The notes beneath the pieces were generated by a model, which saw nothing but the letters and a program-made list of their open reading frames with translations, ran no database searches and was not told the DNA's origin. Positions 33,817-45,389 of a stretch of 64,000 nucleotides of DNA are shown piece after piece. The stretch comes from Wurfbainia villosa. Its lineage: Eukaryota > Streptophyta > Magnoliopsida > Zingiberales > Zingiberaceae. Numbering within the stretch: position 1 is the stretch's first letter; every line of letters begins with the position of its first letter. The translations under genes were made by a program, and so were the position numbers. The stretch spans positions 113,015,179 through 113,079,178 of the forward strand of contig CM045996.1 of NCBI GenBank assembly GCA_025175895.1, written 5' to 3'.

Positions 33817-35454
33817 ATGGCCCATCTCGAGGGTTTTAGCACCGTCCGACCTCCGTTTTACAACGGAGATGACTTCCGTTATTGGAAGGGTCGGATGGAA
33901 TGTTTTCTCAAAACCCAAATCGAAATGTGGATCATAATCCAAACGGGTTTCACACTTCCGAATAATGAAGTGGGTGACTCCTTGGATTATGATCAATGGA
34001 CCATTGCGACAAATCGACAAGTCGAAGCCGATGCCAAGGCAACACAAATCCTCCAATGCGGCTTGTCCAAGGAGGAGTGAAATCGCGTCGGCCCCTTCAT
34101 CAGCGCAAAGGACCTTTGGACAAAGCTAGTGAAGCTACACGAAGGGACCGATGAAGCCAAGGTATGTAAGCGTGATCTTCTATTCAATAAACTATATAAC
34201 CTAAAAATGCAGGAACACGAGTCCACGACGCAACTTCACGCCCGAGTCCAGGACATCGTCAACAATCTACACGCAATTGGGCAAAAGGTCGAAAACCGCG
34301 ATCTTATAAGGTATGTCCTAAACTCCTTTCCAAGGACTACCTTGTGGGCATCCATGGTCGATGCCTACAAGGTCTCCAAGGATCTTTCTAAACTTAGATT
34401 AGATGAACTTTTTTCTTATTTTGAACTTCATGAGCAGTCTAATTCGGAACCCGAGAAAGGTATAGCATTATTTGCAGGTTCAAAGAAGAAAACCGCTAGC
34501 AAGCCACCTCCGAAGGAAGAAGAGGATGAGTCTGATTCGGAGGTCGACTCGGAAATAGAGGCCGAACTAGTCAACCTAGTTCGGAGGATAGTCAAGGGCT
34601 GAAAATGAGCCATCACTCGACCCAACGAAGGTAAGCCTAAAAGATCAAACATAAGATGTTATGAATGCAACAGGTTTGGACACATTAAGTCTGAATGCCC
34701 AAAACTCAAGAGCAAGGCACCAAAATACAAAAAGGCACTTAACGCTACTTGGGAAGAAGCTTTCGAGGAAGAAGATAACGATCGAGTCCTCATGGCTAAA
34801 CCGGTGGAATCGGAGACGGAGTCAGAACCGGAACTTGAATCGGAAACCGAAGACGAGTCAGACTGCGAAGCACTATTCAAGACGAGCCACGGATACGCAT
34901 CCGGTTCAAAAGATACACTCAAGGTAAGTCGGTCTCTTATTACTACACTTTATAGTGAAATTAAGTTTTTAAATAGAAAGTTAGCTAAGTCCGAGTCCAA
35001 GGTCGAGACCCTGGTTGAGGAAGTTAAACTCCTCAAACATGAGGTCTCCCTAACCTCTTCGACTAGTCGAGTTCAAGAGAAGGACTCAACTCGGGTTGAA
35101 AAACTCGAAGTTGAAAACTCAATCTTGGAGAGTCAAGTCGAAGATCTTAGGAATACGTTGGAAAGGTTTACTTTGGGATCTAAAGGACTTGACCTCCTAC
35201 TTGGATCGCAAAGGGCCGTGTACAACAAGGTCGGGCTAGGGTTTAGCTCAAACACGACCAATAAGTCGTATATGTCAATCGTAAGTAGACATAAAAAATG
35301 TGTCCAAGCATGGGTCCCTAAGACCACCTTGATTTCAAACTTAGGATCAAACCAGTACTGGGTTCCCAAGGATCAAATCCACTATATGGAGAGACTGAAT
35401 CGATTCAACGGTCCAGGGGGAGCTAGTACGAAATTTGTTTGTGTTTTAACTTAG
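33817..35454 (+). pseudogene. Sirevirus B gag
   Basis: Capsid/nucleocapsid gene. The ATG at 33817 opens a frame with the PPFYNGDDFRYWKGRMECFL block typical of copia gag. An in-frame TGA at 34078 stands where Trp is expected. A UBN2-type core follows (TTQLHARVQDIVNNL; SFPRTTLWASMV). Two more in-frame TGA codons occur at 34600 and 34606. A CCHC zinc knuckle (CYECNRFGHIKSEC) lies near 34651. After that come a long acidic Glu/Ser region and a coiled coil (about 34980-35170), features of the long Sirevirus gag. The frame is the same throughout, so only the three stops separate it from an intact gene. Confidence 0.9.
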
Positions 35455-36026
35455 AAATTGCATGCTTAGGTTTTTATTTTTCTTTTTAGAATGGTTAGAT
35501 AGGACTATAACTCGTCAATACTTGATAACATAGTACCAGGACGCGGCGAGATGATAGTACGCTAGGAAAGCGGAGTCTTGTGTATTCGGGCTAGATAAGG
35601 CGTATCTAGTTCGGTGCACTTGACCGAGCGGAACTAGCTGAAGCTACCTTGCCGTATCCTAGACTAGTTAGACCAGGAAGTGGTCTTAGGTGAGTCAAGT
35701 CTCTATTTTCTTGAAAATGGCTTTGTCTAAGGAAGTGGTCGTTGTTCCGATCAAAGAAGACCTCTGTGCCTCGCCACGACCTGGAAGCCATGATCTTGAA
35801 AAGGTGACTTGATGAGCCTAAGGTCAAATCCGAATCTAACGCAAGGTTGACAAGTGTTTAAGTCATTAAATTTAATTCAACTAAAATTGGAAGTCATCTC
35901 ACAAGAACATATAGGATTAACATGTTTGATCATGTAGACATGGGTGAGATGATTTAGGTTAATAAATTTTCAACCAATTTTTAATAAATCCAATATCCGA
36001 TCCAACTACCTTGCGTGTAGGATCAA
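35455..36026 (+). other. Sirevirus B gag-pol intervening region
   Basis: No supported ORF. The sequence lies where gag and the start of pol should join. Upstream protease-linker coding may be present in decayed form, but no clear motif is seen before 36027. Confidence 0.45.
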
Positions 36027-39000
36027 TGGATGTTGGACAGTGGTTGCTCCCGACACATGACCGGGGATCAACTCAAGTTTTCGAAGCTTCGATTCAAACG
36101 ATAAGGATCGGTAGCCTTCGAAAATAACGGCAAGCTCAAAATCATCGGATCAGGTGATATTGAGCTTAACTCAAATTTTGTCATTCAAAACGCTTTATTG
36201 GTAGAAAATTTTCAATATAATCTTCTCAGTATAAGCCAATTGTGTGATAATAACTATAAGGTCATCTTTCTAGAAAATGAATGCGTAATTAATACAAATG
36301 AAACCTCTAAAACAATTCTTAAAGGGACTAGGAATAACAACATTTACACTATCAACTTAACTAACTCCTCAACTAAGTGTCTTATGACACGGCAAGAGGA
36401 ATCATGGTTGTGGCACCGACGACTCGGTCACTCACACCCAAGACACATCCACAAGATGAGTCAAAGTGACTTAGTCAAAGGTCTGCCTAACCTCAATAAC
36501 TTGGATAATAAAATATGTAATGCTTGTCAACAAGGTAAACAATCTAGGACACAACATCAACTAACTAATCAAGAACGAACAAAAAGTGTGCTTGAGCTCC
36601 TACACATGGATCTATTTGATTCACACGGAACTAAGTCACTTAATGGAAGTAAATTCTGTTTAGTCATTATTAATGACTACTCTAGATTTACTTGGGTTAG
36701 GTTCATCAAACACAAAAGTGATACCCTAGATCAATTAATCAACCTATTTAAGTTAATAGAAAATCAACAAAACATTAAAATCAAAAGACTTAGGACTGAT
36801 CATGGTAGTGAATTTGAAAACCATAGGTTTACAGAATTTTATAACCTAAATGGATACCACCATGAGTTCTCTTGCCCTAGAACTCCACAACAAAATGGTC
36901 TAGTTGAACGCAAAAATAGAACCCTACAAGAAATCGCTAGGACAATGCTTAATGAGTATAATCTACCCGATAGGTTTTGGGCGGAAGCCGTGAGTACGGC
37001 ATGCTATGTCCAAAATAGGATCCTTATGGTAAAAAGGCACCTTAAGACCTCATACGAGATTTATCACGATAAAATACCTAACATCAAGTACTTTAGGGTA
37101 TTTGGGTGTAAGGTACATATCCTAAACACTAAAGATTACCTAGGGAAATTTACATCCAAAACCACGACCGGAATCTTTCTAGGATACTCGACTACAAGTA
37201 GAGCTTATAGAGTATATAACCATGACACCCTTAGAGTCGAGGAAACTATCAATGTAGTATTCGATGAAGGACACGAACCTACAAAACCCCCGGCAACCCC
37301 AATTAGAGAGCCGATTCATACTAGACCTAACTCTGATCCGGAGATCAGGTCTAGTGTTAATCCTAACGTAAGTCAACCAAGTCACTCTATTGATCAAGTG
37401 ATAGATGACTCCAACCAAATTAGAACTCAAACAAGCCATCCTATGGATCAAGTTGCATACTCAAACCCAAATCCAACTAGGACTCAAACGAATCATCCTA
37501 TCGACCAAGTGATAGGTGATCCAAGTCTAGGAGTTCGAACTAGAGCCTCATACAGAAACCTTAGTCAAATATCTTTGATTTCTAAAATTGAACCCAAAAC
37601 TATTGACCAAGCTCTTCTTGATCCCGATTGGATTATTGCAATGCAAGAAGAGTTGGCTCAATTCACTAGGAACGAAGTATGGGAATTAGTACCACCACCT
37701 AAAGATAAAACAATCATTGGAACAAGATGGGTGTTTAGAAATAAAATTGATGATAAAGGTGAAGTAGTTAGAAATAAAGCTAGACTAGTTGCTAAAGGGT
37801 TTGGTCAAGTCAAAGGTTTAGATTACGATAAGACTTATGCCCCAGTAGCTAGATTAGAGTCCATTCGAATGCTATTAGCATATGCATCACATCGAGGATT
37901 TAAGTTGTTTCAAATGGATGTGAAATCTGCGTTCTTAAGTGGATACATCAAAGAAGAAGTTTATGTTAGTCAACCCCCCCATTTCGAAAGTTTAGACAAA
38001 CCTGACCATGTCCTTAGGTTAAAGAAAGCTCTCTATGGACTTAAACAAGCTCCTCGAGCTTGGTACGAGAGACTTTCGATTTATCTTAAGTCCAAAGATT
38101 TTAACCAAGGTGTAGTTGACCCAACCCTTTTCGTAAAAACCTTAGGTAAAGACATATTCATAGCCCAAATCTACGTAGATGATATTATTTTCGGAACCAC
38201 CAACTCAATCCTACTAAATGAGTTTATTTCACTTATGGAAAGCGATTTTGAAATGAATTTAGTAGGCGAATTAAGTTTCTTCTTAGGATTACAAATTAAA
38301 CAAACTAAAGATGGAATATACCTACATCAACGCAAATATACTAGGGAATTAATTAAACGCTTTGGAATGCAAGACGCTAAAATTATTAATACCCCAATGG
38401 CAACAAATGTTAATATAGAAGAAGATATAATCGGAAACCAAATTGATTTAAAATACTATAGGAGCGTAATAGGGAGTCTCCTTTTTAGCTTAACCAAGCC
38501 GACTGATATCTTATTTGCGGTAAGTATGTATGTGCAGTTTCAAACCGTGCGAGGAGTCTCACCTAACTCTAGTCAAGCGCATCCTTAGATATCTAAAGGG
38601 TACACTTAATATCGGTATTTGGTATCCTAGATCTACCGAGTTCGAACTAACCGGCTACTCCGATTCGGACTATGCCGGTAGTAAGCTCGATAGAAAGAGT
38701 ACGAGTGGTTGTTGTCAACTTCTCGGCTCCAGTCTAGTGAGTTGGTGCAGTAGGAAGCAACACTGTGTTGTCTTATCTACCACCGAAGTCGAATACATCG
38801 CGATGGGTGAGTGTGTCACTCAACTTCTTTGGATGAAATACACTCTCCGCGACTTTAAGTTAGACTTTACGAATACTAAACTTCACGTAGATAACATTAG
38901 TTCAATTAATCTTACTAAGAATCCGATATGTCACTCTAGGACCAAACATATAGAGGTTAAACACCATTTCATTCGAGAACATGTGGCCAACAGAGCCATA

Positions 39001-39114
39001 CAACTCGAATACGTCGAATCGAAGTCTAACTTAGCAGACCTATTTACTAAACCCCTACCCGAAGTCGAATTTAGTCTATTAAGACGAAAATTGGGCATGT
39101 GCGTAGTAGAATAG
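36027..39114 (+). pseudogene. Sirevirus B pol (protease, integrase, RT, RNase H), nearly intact
   Basis: Starts with a protease block WMLDSGCSRHMTGD (active DSG near 36036). A TAA at 36102 is the first break. From 36198 the frame runs unbroken to about 38530. Domains in order: GAG-pre-integrase (WLWHRRLGHSHPRH near 36412); integrase with HMDLFD near 36605, RTDHGSEF near 36793 and NGLVERKNRT near 36895; linker; RT with MDVKSAFLSG, LYGLKQAPRAWYERL and YVDD near 38177. A frameshift near 38530 separates RNase H (38530-39114: GYSDSDYAG, STTEVEY, LGMC tail). The usual STTEAEY Ala is Val. One stop and one frameshift keep it from being complete. Both sit where a single base could decide, so sequencing error cannot be excluded. 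Confidence 0.94.
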
Positions 39115-40012
39115 GAACTTTCAAATTATATTTTCTTACTACTATTTCTTAATTTTCATTTTTATGGAACTAGCATAGGACATACTTTAGATATCATGCA
39201 CCTATAGATTTAAGGAGCCAATACATCTCACAACACATAGGACTAATGTGTTTGTGTACTTAGCCACGTAGATGGGCGTGAGATGTTAGGACCTTACTCC
39301 TGGTTCCAGATGTAGAGCTAGTGCATCGCCATGAACCACGGAGTATAATCATACATACTAACCGACTCTGATCAGGACTGGTTGATCTTTTATATCAATC
39401 AAGCCAAATATGAGTCGAACATTTTATAGATGAACTTATTTTCAGTATATTATTTTCAAAATTATGTGGAACATGCTTGGACTTTAAATTTAACACTTAT
39501 TTTTGTTTTCCACACACACACTCACTCTTTTCGATATATGGCAAAAGGGGGAGAAAAGGTCAAAGTTAAAAAGTTAAGAAAAGGCCAAAGTTAAAAAGTT
39601 AAGGGGTCAAAATTTTTTTGATAACTTAACTCTTACTTTATATTTAAACCAAAAGTTATTACTTATTTGTGCCGTCAACGTTTTACTTATTTATGCCATC
39701 AACGCTTTACTTAAACATTATGCCCTTAATGTTTTACTTAAGGGGGAGTAAGGGCCAAGTTAAGAAGAACTCTTAACTTAAACGTTTTACTAAGGCCAAC
39801 TTTAAGTAATTACTTAAAGCAACCCTCAAGGGGAGGATTAAGGTCTTTCTTCAAGACTCACCCTCGGTCAAGGGGGAGTACTTGAAGAAAATCCTTACTA
39901 CTCCAACTTAATCTTCTTAATTTTTTGTTTGTTTCTAATGCACATTATTCTTCATGCTTGCTATTTACTTAACTTTGTATGTGGGTTTGCTATAAATCAA
40001 AAAGGGGGAGAT
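39115..40012 (+). promoter_or_regulatory. Sirevirus B 3' noncoding region with repeated polypurine tracts
   Basis: GGGGGAG tracts occur at about 39546, 39742, 39869 and 40002. The last, AAAAAGGGGGAGAT, abuts the 3' LTR. Between them TTAACTT and TTTTACTT-rich stretches repeat imperfectly. The first 200 bases share a block with the same region in Sirevirus A. Confidence 0.8.
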
Positions 40013-40717
40013 TGTTGGTGCAGTAGGCACCTAGGTCGAACCTGAGTTTTGATTATAGCAAACGATACAAAGTTAAGCTCATGTCGTTATCTCACGAGCT
40101 GAATCGAGTGTGCAGAAGATTGCTAAAGCTGGAGCTGAAAGCTAGCGACACCCGAAAGAAGTCGGGTGGTCGGGCGACACTCGAGTGACTTCGGAGGGAG
40201 CCGAAGGAATCGAGTGGAAGGCCAGAAGCAAAAGCGACATGGTAAGTATCGAGGTAAGCTCGTGTGTACGAGCGTAAGTGAGGTCGTATCCTCCTTACAG
40301 GGATGGTCTTAAGCATAGATCCGACCAAAGACATCCCATCGATGGTCTAGGTCGAGATCGGACGATCGAAGGCCGTCGAAATAATGTTTTCTTTGAGCTA
40401 ACTTTGCCTTGCAGCTAGCATCAGTCGACTGCCAACTTGGAGGACTCATTTAGTCAAATGATCGATCAGAGAGGTCGGACTCGGCCCGATCGCGCCATCG
40501 ATCGTGATGATGGCCATCGATCGTGATGGTCAATGATCAGCTTCGAGGAGTCAAGGCTTATCACCCCATTTCAAGGAGATTGGTGCTCAATTGTGATTGG
40601 CTAGGGTTCCTCTCGAAAAGGGGCTCAAAGGCTATAAAAGGAGCGTCAAACCTAGGATTTCATCATCAATTCTAAGCTTCCAAAAGCCTCCGCAAAGCTA
40701 CAACTTCTCCGACAACG
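40013..40717 (+). repeat. Sirevirus B 3' LTR, truncated
   Basis: Starts TGTTGGTGCAGTAGG after the PPT and follows the 5' LTR up to CTCCGACAACG (equivalent to 33200). It then breaks off, so about 400 bp of R/U5 are missing. The TATA box is kept near 40633. Around 40440-40540, where the 5' LTR has AGTCGACTG palindromes, this copy reads CGATCG words. Confidence 0.9.
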
Positions 40718-41360
40718 CATATTAATGAGGAGTTGTCTCCTATCAACCACGAGTTATTTCATACTCAAGGGCCTACCGGGCAATCCTCATCATCATCTCT
40801 CTCCGATCAAAAAGCATATGCCCATACCGATTTTCATTGGAATGTCTATAGCATTAATGAGGAGTTGTCTCCTATCAACCACGCGACGTATATTAATTGC
40901 GGCCCACGTGCCTACGGCATTTATGAGGGTAATGACCCTATTACTCCCTAAGCAAGTGTATGCATCTCTTGAAGTCATATCACCCTTACCGACAGTACTA
41001 TTTGGCAGAGGGAGTTCCCTTCTATATATAGCCTCCCCAGGGGAGGAGAATGAGGTTGGCACATTCTCTACTCCACTTGTTCCTTCTTTTCACCATTTTC
41101 CTACTATCCCTGCCTTAAGCGTCGGAGGGGCCCTGTCGAGATCCGTCTCGGTACCCTTAACCGTTTGTTGTTTCGTAGGACCCTTGGTTCGGCTCGGTTC
41201 CTCTCATTCGGCTCAGCTCACCGTTGAGGTGAGACCCCTGCTGTTCCCACCTTCCCTCCGTGTCACTCATTCTCGTCCGAGTTGTCGACCCTTGCCGTCT
41301 TCGCCACCGAGACACCTCACCATCCCCATCTCGACAGGCAACAGCCAGCTTGGCACAAAG
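40718..41360 (+). repeat. Probable Ty3/gypsy LTR piece
   Basis: GC-richer sequence with a TATATATAG box at about 41024-41032, followed by a CT-rich stretch with many CTCGG and CCGTC words, like the R/U5 part of Tat-type LTRs. A direct repeat of about 31 bp (ATTAATGAGGAGTTGTCTCC...) occurs at 40721 and 40853. It may be the rest of the Tat LTR cut at 28407, but this is not proven. Confidence 0.4.
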
Positions 41361-42599
41361 TTAGTAAAATAGATCACAAAATCCATTTCGAAAACAAAAT
41401 TTGATATCAATCAGCAATGCCGCAAAAACAAATTAATATATCTGAGAAGAAATTAACAAGTAGAATGAGAACAAATTAATATTCACTGGCCATGCGCGCC
41501 GTGCCAGCCGCGATCACGCCCGCAGTGGCAGCACTGGCCATGCACACGGTGGTCTGGCCAGCGACTTCCTCTTCTTCCTCAACACTCGATTCTCAACAAA
41601 GCTCTTACCTTCGTCGATGGTCGGTGCTCCCGAGGTGGCAACATCTTGCGGTGGAGGACACTTCGGCGGCGGTCTTGAGGTGGCAGCGGGCTCGAGGCGA
41701 CGACGGCTTGAGACAGCAGGAAGTGTGGCGGCGTACAGAAAGAAAAGTAGGGCATGGGTCGGGTGAGGAAAAGTGAGTTTTTGGAGAAGAAAATAAAAAA
41801 TATAGATTAATTAGTTAGGTTGGATTAATGGATTTAGATTCTTTGATTCTATTTTTATTGATTTCATACCTAATAAGACTTAGACTCTAATCAATTAAAA
41901 TTAAATTTATGATTAATTGAAACTTAGGTTATCCTATTTAACCCTTCGTTAATTGGCTTAACCTGTGATTAAGGGTCACTTTCTAATTATCGTCCCTTAA
42001 TCACTTTCTAAGTTGAGGAGAAAGGAAAAGGGCGTACAACGGGCGTGTGTGCAGAGGAATGGCGAGGAGAGGAGATGCATGACATTGGTGAAATGAGAGT
42101 GACGACGAAATGAGGGCGTTCTCAAGATAGGACAATAAATTTATGCATCGAAGATGCGCTACCGCTTTAATATTTTTCATTAGATTAATTTTCATTTAGA
42201 AATTAGTCTATATATTTAGAAATTAATATATGCATTTAGAAATATTTATATGTCCAAATCAGCATATACATCATTATATACATCTAATGAAATGCATAAG
42301 ATTTTCATTAAGAGTTAAATAATTATAAAATTAAAATTAACTTATTTAAATTTAAAAGTATCAATATTTCATTTACAAATTTAAATGTGCAAATAATTAA
42401 AATGGTTTGCACTTTAAAATATTTAATTTTATAGAATATTTTATAATTGAAATTTTCGTAGTCTTTTTTATAAATTAGCATATGCATCAACAATTTAAAA
42501 TCATATTATATTTTGATTTAATTTTCCATTAATAAAATTTGTCATCATAAATAATTTAATAAAATACTTTCATATTTAAAATAATTTATTTTAATAAAT
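41361..42599. other. Unassigned region (GC-rich island then AT-rich DNA)
   Basis: 41490-41770 is GC-rich with an open frame of low-complexity composition and no recognised domain. 41780-42600 is AT-rich without a gene. It may be the inside of a non-autonomous DNA transposon ending at 42871. Confidence 0.35.
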
Positions 42600-42871
42600 G
42601 TCATTAAAAAATATTTATAATGATGGTGAAACTTATAGTGACGGTAAATTATAAGTATAGGTATATGCTACTTATACCCATAGTAAAAAAAATTATAGTG
42701 ACAGTAAAATATAAGTATATGTATAGATATCCAATAGCCACCGTATTGATATCTGTCCATATAATCTATAGTGACGATGTCATATATTTGTAGTTATATG
42801 TTACCTATACCTACAGTTTATATATGCGTAGCGAAAATCTACCGTGGGTATATGACATTTTTCTTGTAGTG
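42600..42871. mobile_element. CACTA (En/Spm-type) transposon terminus
   Basis: The right edge reads CATTTTTCTTGTAGTG, the reverse complement of the CACTACAAGAAAAATG terminus common in plant CACTA elements. Subterminal copies of TATAGTGACGGT-like words lie at about 42634, 42697 and 42767. The matching left terminus was not found, so this is one end only. Confidence 0.75.
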
Positions 42872-43626
42872 AAGCCTTAATGGTTATGGACTTATGGATT
42901 TGATCTACTAACTCATAACCCATTAGGTTTAGAGCATATATAAAGAGTTATAAAGGTTAAAACCTAATTAATGGTCGAGCTTAATCCTCTTCTCTTCCTC
43001 CTTGCCGCCTACTCCTTCTTCTCCTTCCTCTTCTTACTGCCAACAAGAGTTGTTAGGGTTCTCTTTACCACCAGTTCTAGCAAGTCCATCTCTTGCTTTA
43101 GGTCCGGCCAACTCCTCCCCAAGGGAGTGGGGAACTTCGGTCAAGGCTTGGAACAAAGGTTTCTTCCTTTGTGTCCTTAGTCGAACCAAGGAGAGTTGGG
43201 TTTTGGAGCTTGTCGTTGACCATCAAGGAAACAATAGTTGTTTCCTATTTTTGTTGGCCTAATTTCTTGCTCTCCGATCACCTGACCTTCTTGCTTCATC
43301 TAGTAGTGAATAGAAGGTCAAACTCATGGTTTAGAGAAGTCATCCCTCCGAAGATTCGGCGTAGACACGAGTAGAGACGAAGCTCCACGAGTGTCGTATG
43401 GTTGATGCCCTTCCGGCTCAACATCATCCGAAAGGTATACCTAGAATAAAATTGATTTTATTCTTAATTTAATATAAAATTTATTTGACGGATATGTCCG
43501 CACATGTTGTAATCTTGCATGCGTGGATGTGTGAGTTGTAATAATTTAGGAAATTGTTATATTTTATTCCGATGCGTTCATTTATGGAACAATAAAAGTA
43601 CATCTACACGTCGGTTGTAACCCAAC
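42872..43626 (+). repeat. Copia LTR, 3' part
   Basis: A CATATATAAAG box near 42934 is followed by a CT-rich leader. The tail from 43430 (GGTATACCTAGAATAAAATT...) to CCCAAC near 43626 is related to the inverted tail at 16718-16909 and, more distantly, to the end of the copia B LTR. No PBS follows, so it is a detached LTR end. Confidence 0.7.
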
Positions 43627-43901
43627 GCGCAAAAACCAAAGTCTCCATATTGTTCGACATGCCCATGGTGACCTTGATCATATGGATTGTCAAGACTCGC
43701 GGTAGAGTGTCGATCAAGTACCTCACAATCATCTAAATCTCGTGCAGCCAGCTCCTAGGTTAGCTCCGTGACTTGCCTCCGTAGATCTTTAATGGTCTCT
43801 GTGGGATTTTGATCTTGAGGTGCGACTTCCTCAATCGAAACTTGCCGACCATGACCACGTTCTCGTCAACCTTCCATAGATCTAAGACTCTGATACCAAC
43901 T
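43627..43901 (-). other. Ty3/gypsy PBS and leader or gag start, minus strand
   Basis: On the minus strand the LTR end at 43902 is followed by TTGGTATCAGAGTC (about 43900-43887), a tRNA-Met PBS. Leader and possible gag start sequence follow, down to 43627, where it meets the copia LTR tail. No protein motif is firm. Confidence 0.6.
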
Positions 43902-44409
43902 GATGCAAGGGAATAGAGGAATGGGTGCTAATTGTTCGTAGTTAAAAAAGAGGGAGAGCGAAAGAGTCGTAGGAGGAGTGTCGCTAACAAAGAGGGATAC
44001 CTCTTAATTTAAACGAAAAGAAATATTATTAATCAAAATTGAATGTCTTACAAGAGCTTAAACTTATGTTTAAATATGCTTAAAGAAAGAGAAAGTTTCT
44101 TAATACTAAAAAAAATAAACTAACTTTAACAAAAATTTCTTAACAAGCAGGAAAGCAAAAAATAAAAAAATAAAGAAATAAACAAACTTTAATAGAAAAA
44201 GTCAAAATCCTATTTTACTGTATCTAGATCGAATAATAAAAAAATAATAATAAATAAACAAACTTTAATAGAAAAAGTCAAAATCGTATTTTAGTGCATC
44301 TAGATCGAATAATATAAATTACTAAAAAATAAACAAACTTTAATAGAAAAAGTAGAACGCCTATTTTAGTACATCTAGATCATGTTTACTGTTAGATGTC
44401 CTTACATCA
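43902..44409 (-). repeat. LTR of a minus-strand retrotransposon (508 bp)
   Basis: Ends are TGATGCAAGG and CCTTACATCA, a 9-of-10 inverted match. On the minus strand the end GCATCA is followed by a PBS, which makes this a 5' LTR. It contains a threefold tandem repeat in its U3 side. Confidence 0.78.
44170..44390. repeat. Threefold tandem repeat in the 508-bp LTR
   Basis: Three copies of AATAAACAAACTTTAATAG followed by AAAAAGTCAAAATC and a CATCTAGATC end, spaced about 75-80 bp. Confidence 0.8.
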
Positions 44410-44455
44410 CTTCATCGTTTGGTTGCTTCTGTTTGAACTATTGAAGCTAACAAAA

Positions 44456-45300
44456 ATGGCTAACAATCTTGTTTCCTTTATACCTCGGTTCAATGGTGAA
44501 AATTTTGATTATTGGAGCAATCTCATAAATTATGTCTTGAATCACAAGACTTATGGAGTGTTATTGTAGGAGGTGTAAATTCACTAGAGGAAGAAGATCA
44601 GTTAACCGAAGCACAAAAAAATATTTTGAAGAGCAGAAAATAAAGGGATAGAAAAGCTCTTTTTCAAATTTATCAAGTTCACATTCCGGTTTATGAAAGA
44701 ATTTCAAAAGCAACGAGTGCTCAAAGAGCATGGGAGATTCTACAAATAACTTATTCCGGGCAAGACCAAGTAAAAAATATCACTTACAATCTCTACGACC
44801 AAAGTTTGAAAAGTTAGAGAAGAAAGACAGTGAAAAAGTCTCGGAATACTTCACACGAACTAGTTCTATTGTGAATCAAATAACATCAAATGGAGAAATC
44901 ATGGAGACCCAAAGGGTCGTGGAGAAAATCTTGCGAAACCTAACAAGAAAATTTGATCATGTGGAAGTCGTCATTGAATAATCACAAGATCATTCACTGA
45001 TGTCCTTGGAAAGTTTGCAAGGAAGATTGGAAGCTCATGAGGTTAGAATCCTTCACCGAAGTCCTCTTATTTCTTCATCAAACAAAGCTTTGAAATCCCA
45101 GTACACATCCACAGGAGTAGACATTCTTATCAACTGTCACAAAAAAAAAGGAACGAAGAGTCCCAAAAAGAAGAGAAACAATTCTCTTACAATTCATAAA
45201 GAGGAAGGGGGCGTGGAAATTACAAAGGTACGAAACCTTATATTGAATGTCACTATTGTCATAACCCAGGACATAAAATAAATGATTGTTAGAAAAAATA
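44456..45300 (+). pseudogene. Copia E gag, degenerate
   Basis: The ATG at 44456 starts a gag-like block (FIPRFNGENFDYWS). The frame is soon lost. 44730-44981 carries the UBN2-type core (KLEKKDSEKVSEYFTRTSSIVNQI; EKILRNLTRKFDHV). A CCHC zinc knuckle (CHYCHNPGHKINDC) lies near 45248. At least two frameshifts and several stops are present. No LTR or PBS precedes it: the 508-bp LTR of another element lies immediately upstream. Confidence 0.85.
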
Positions 45301-45389
45301 TCCGAAGGAAAAAACATGAAGTTGGCTTAGTACATGAAAATAAACCATAAAATTCTGAAGCCCTACTAATTGCTAGTGATGGAAAATAT

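Noticed and set aside
41492..41776. GC-rich ORF of 94 codons
   Set aside because: Composition-driven open frame without a domain; the opposite strand is equally open in parts.
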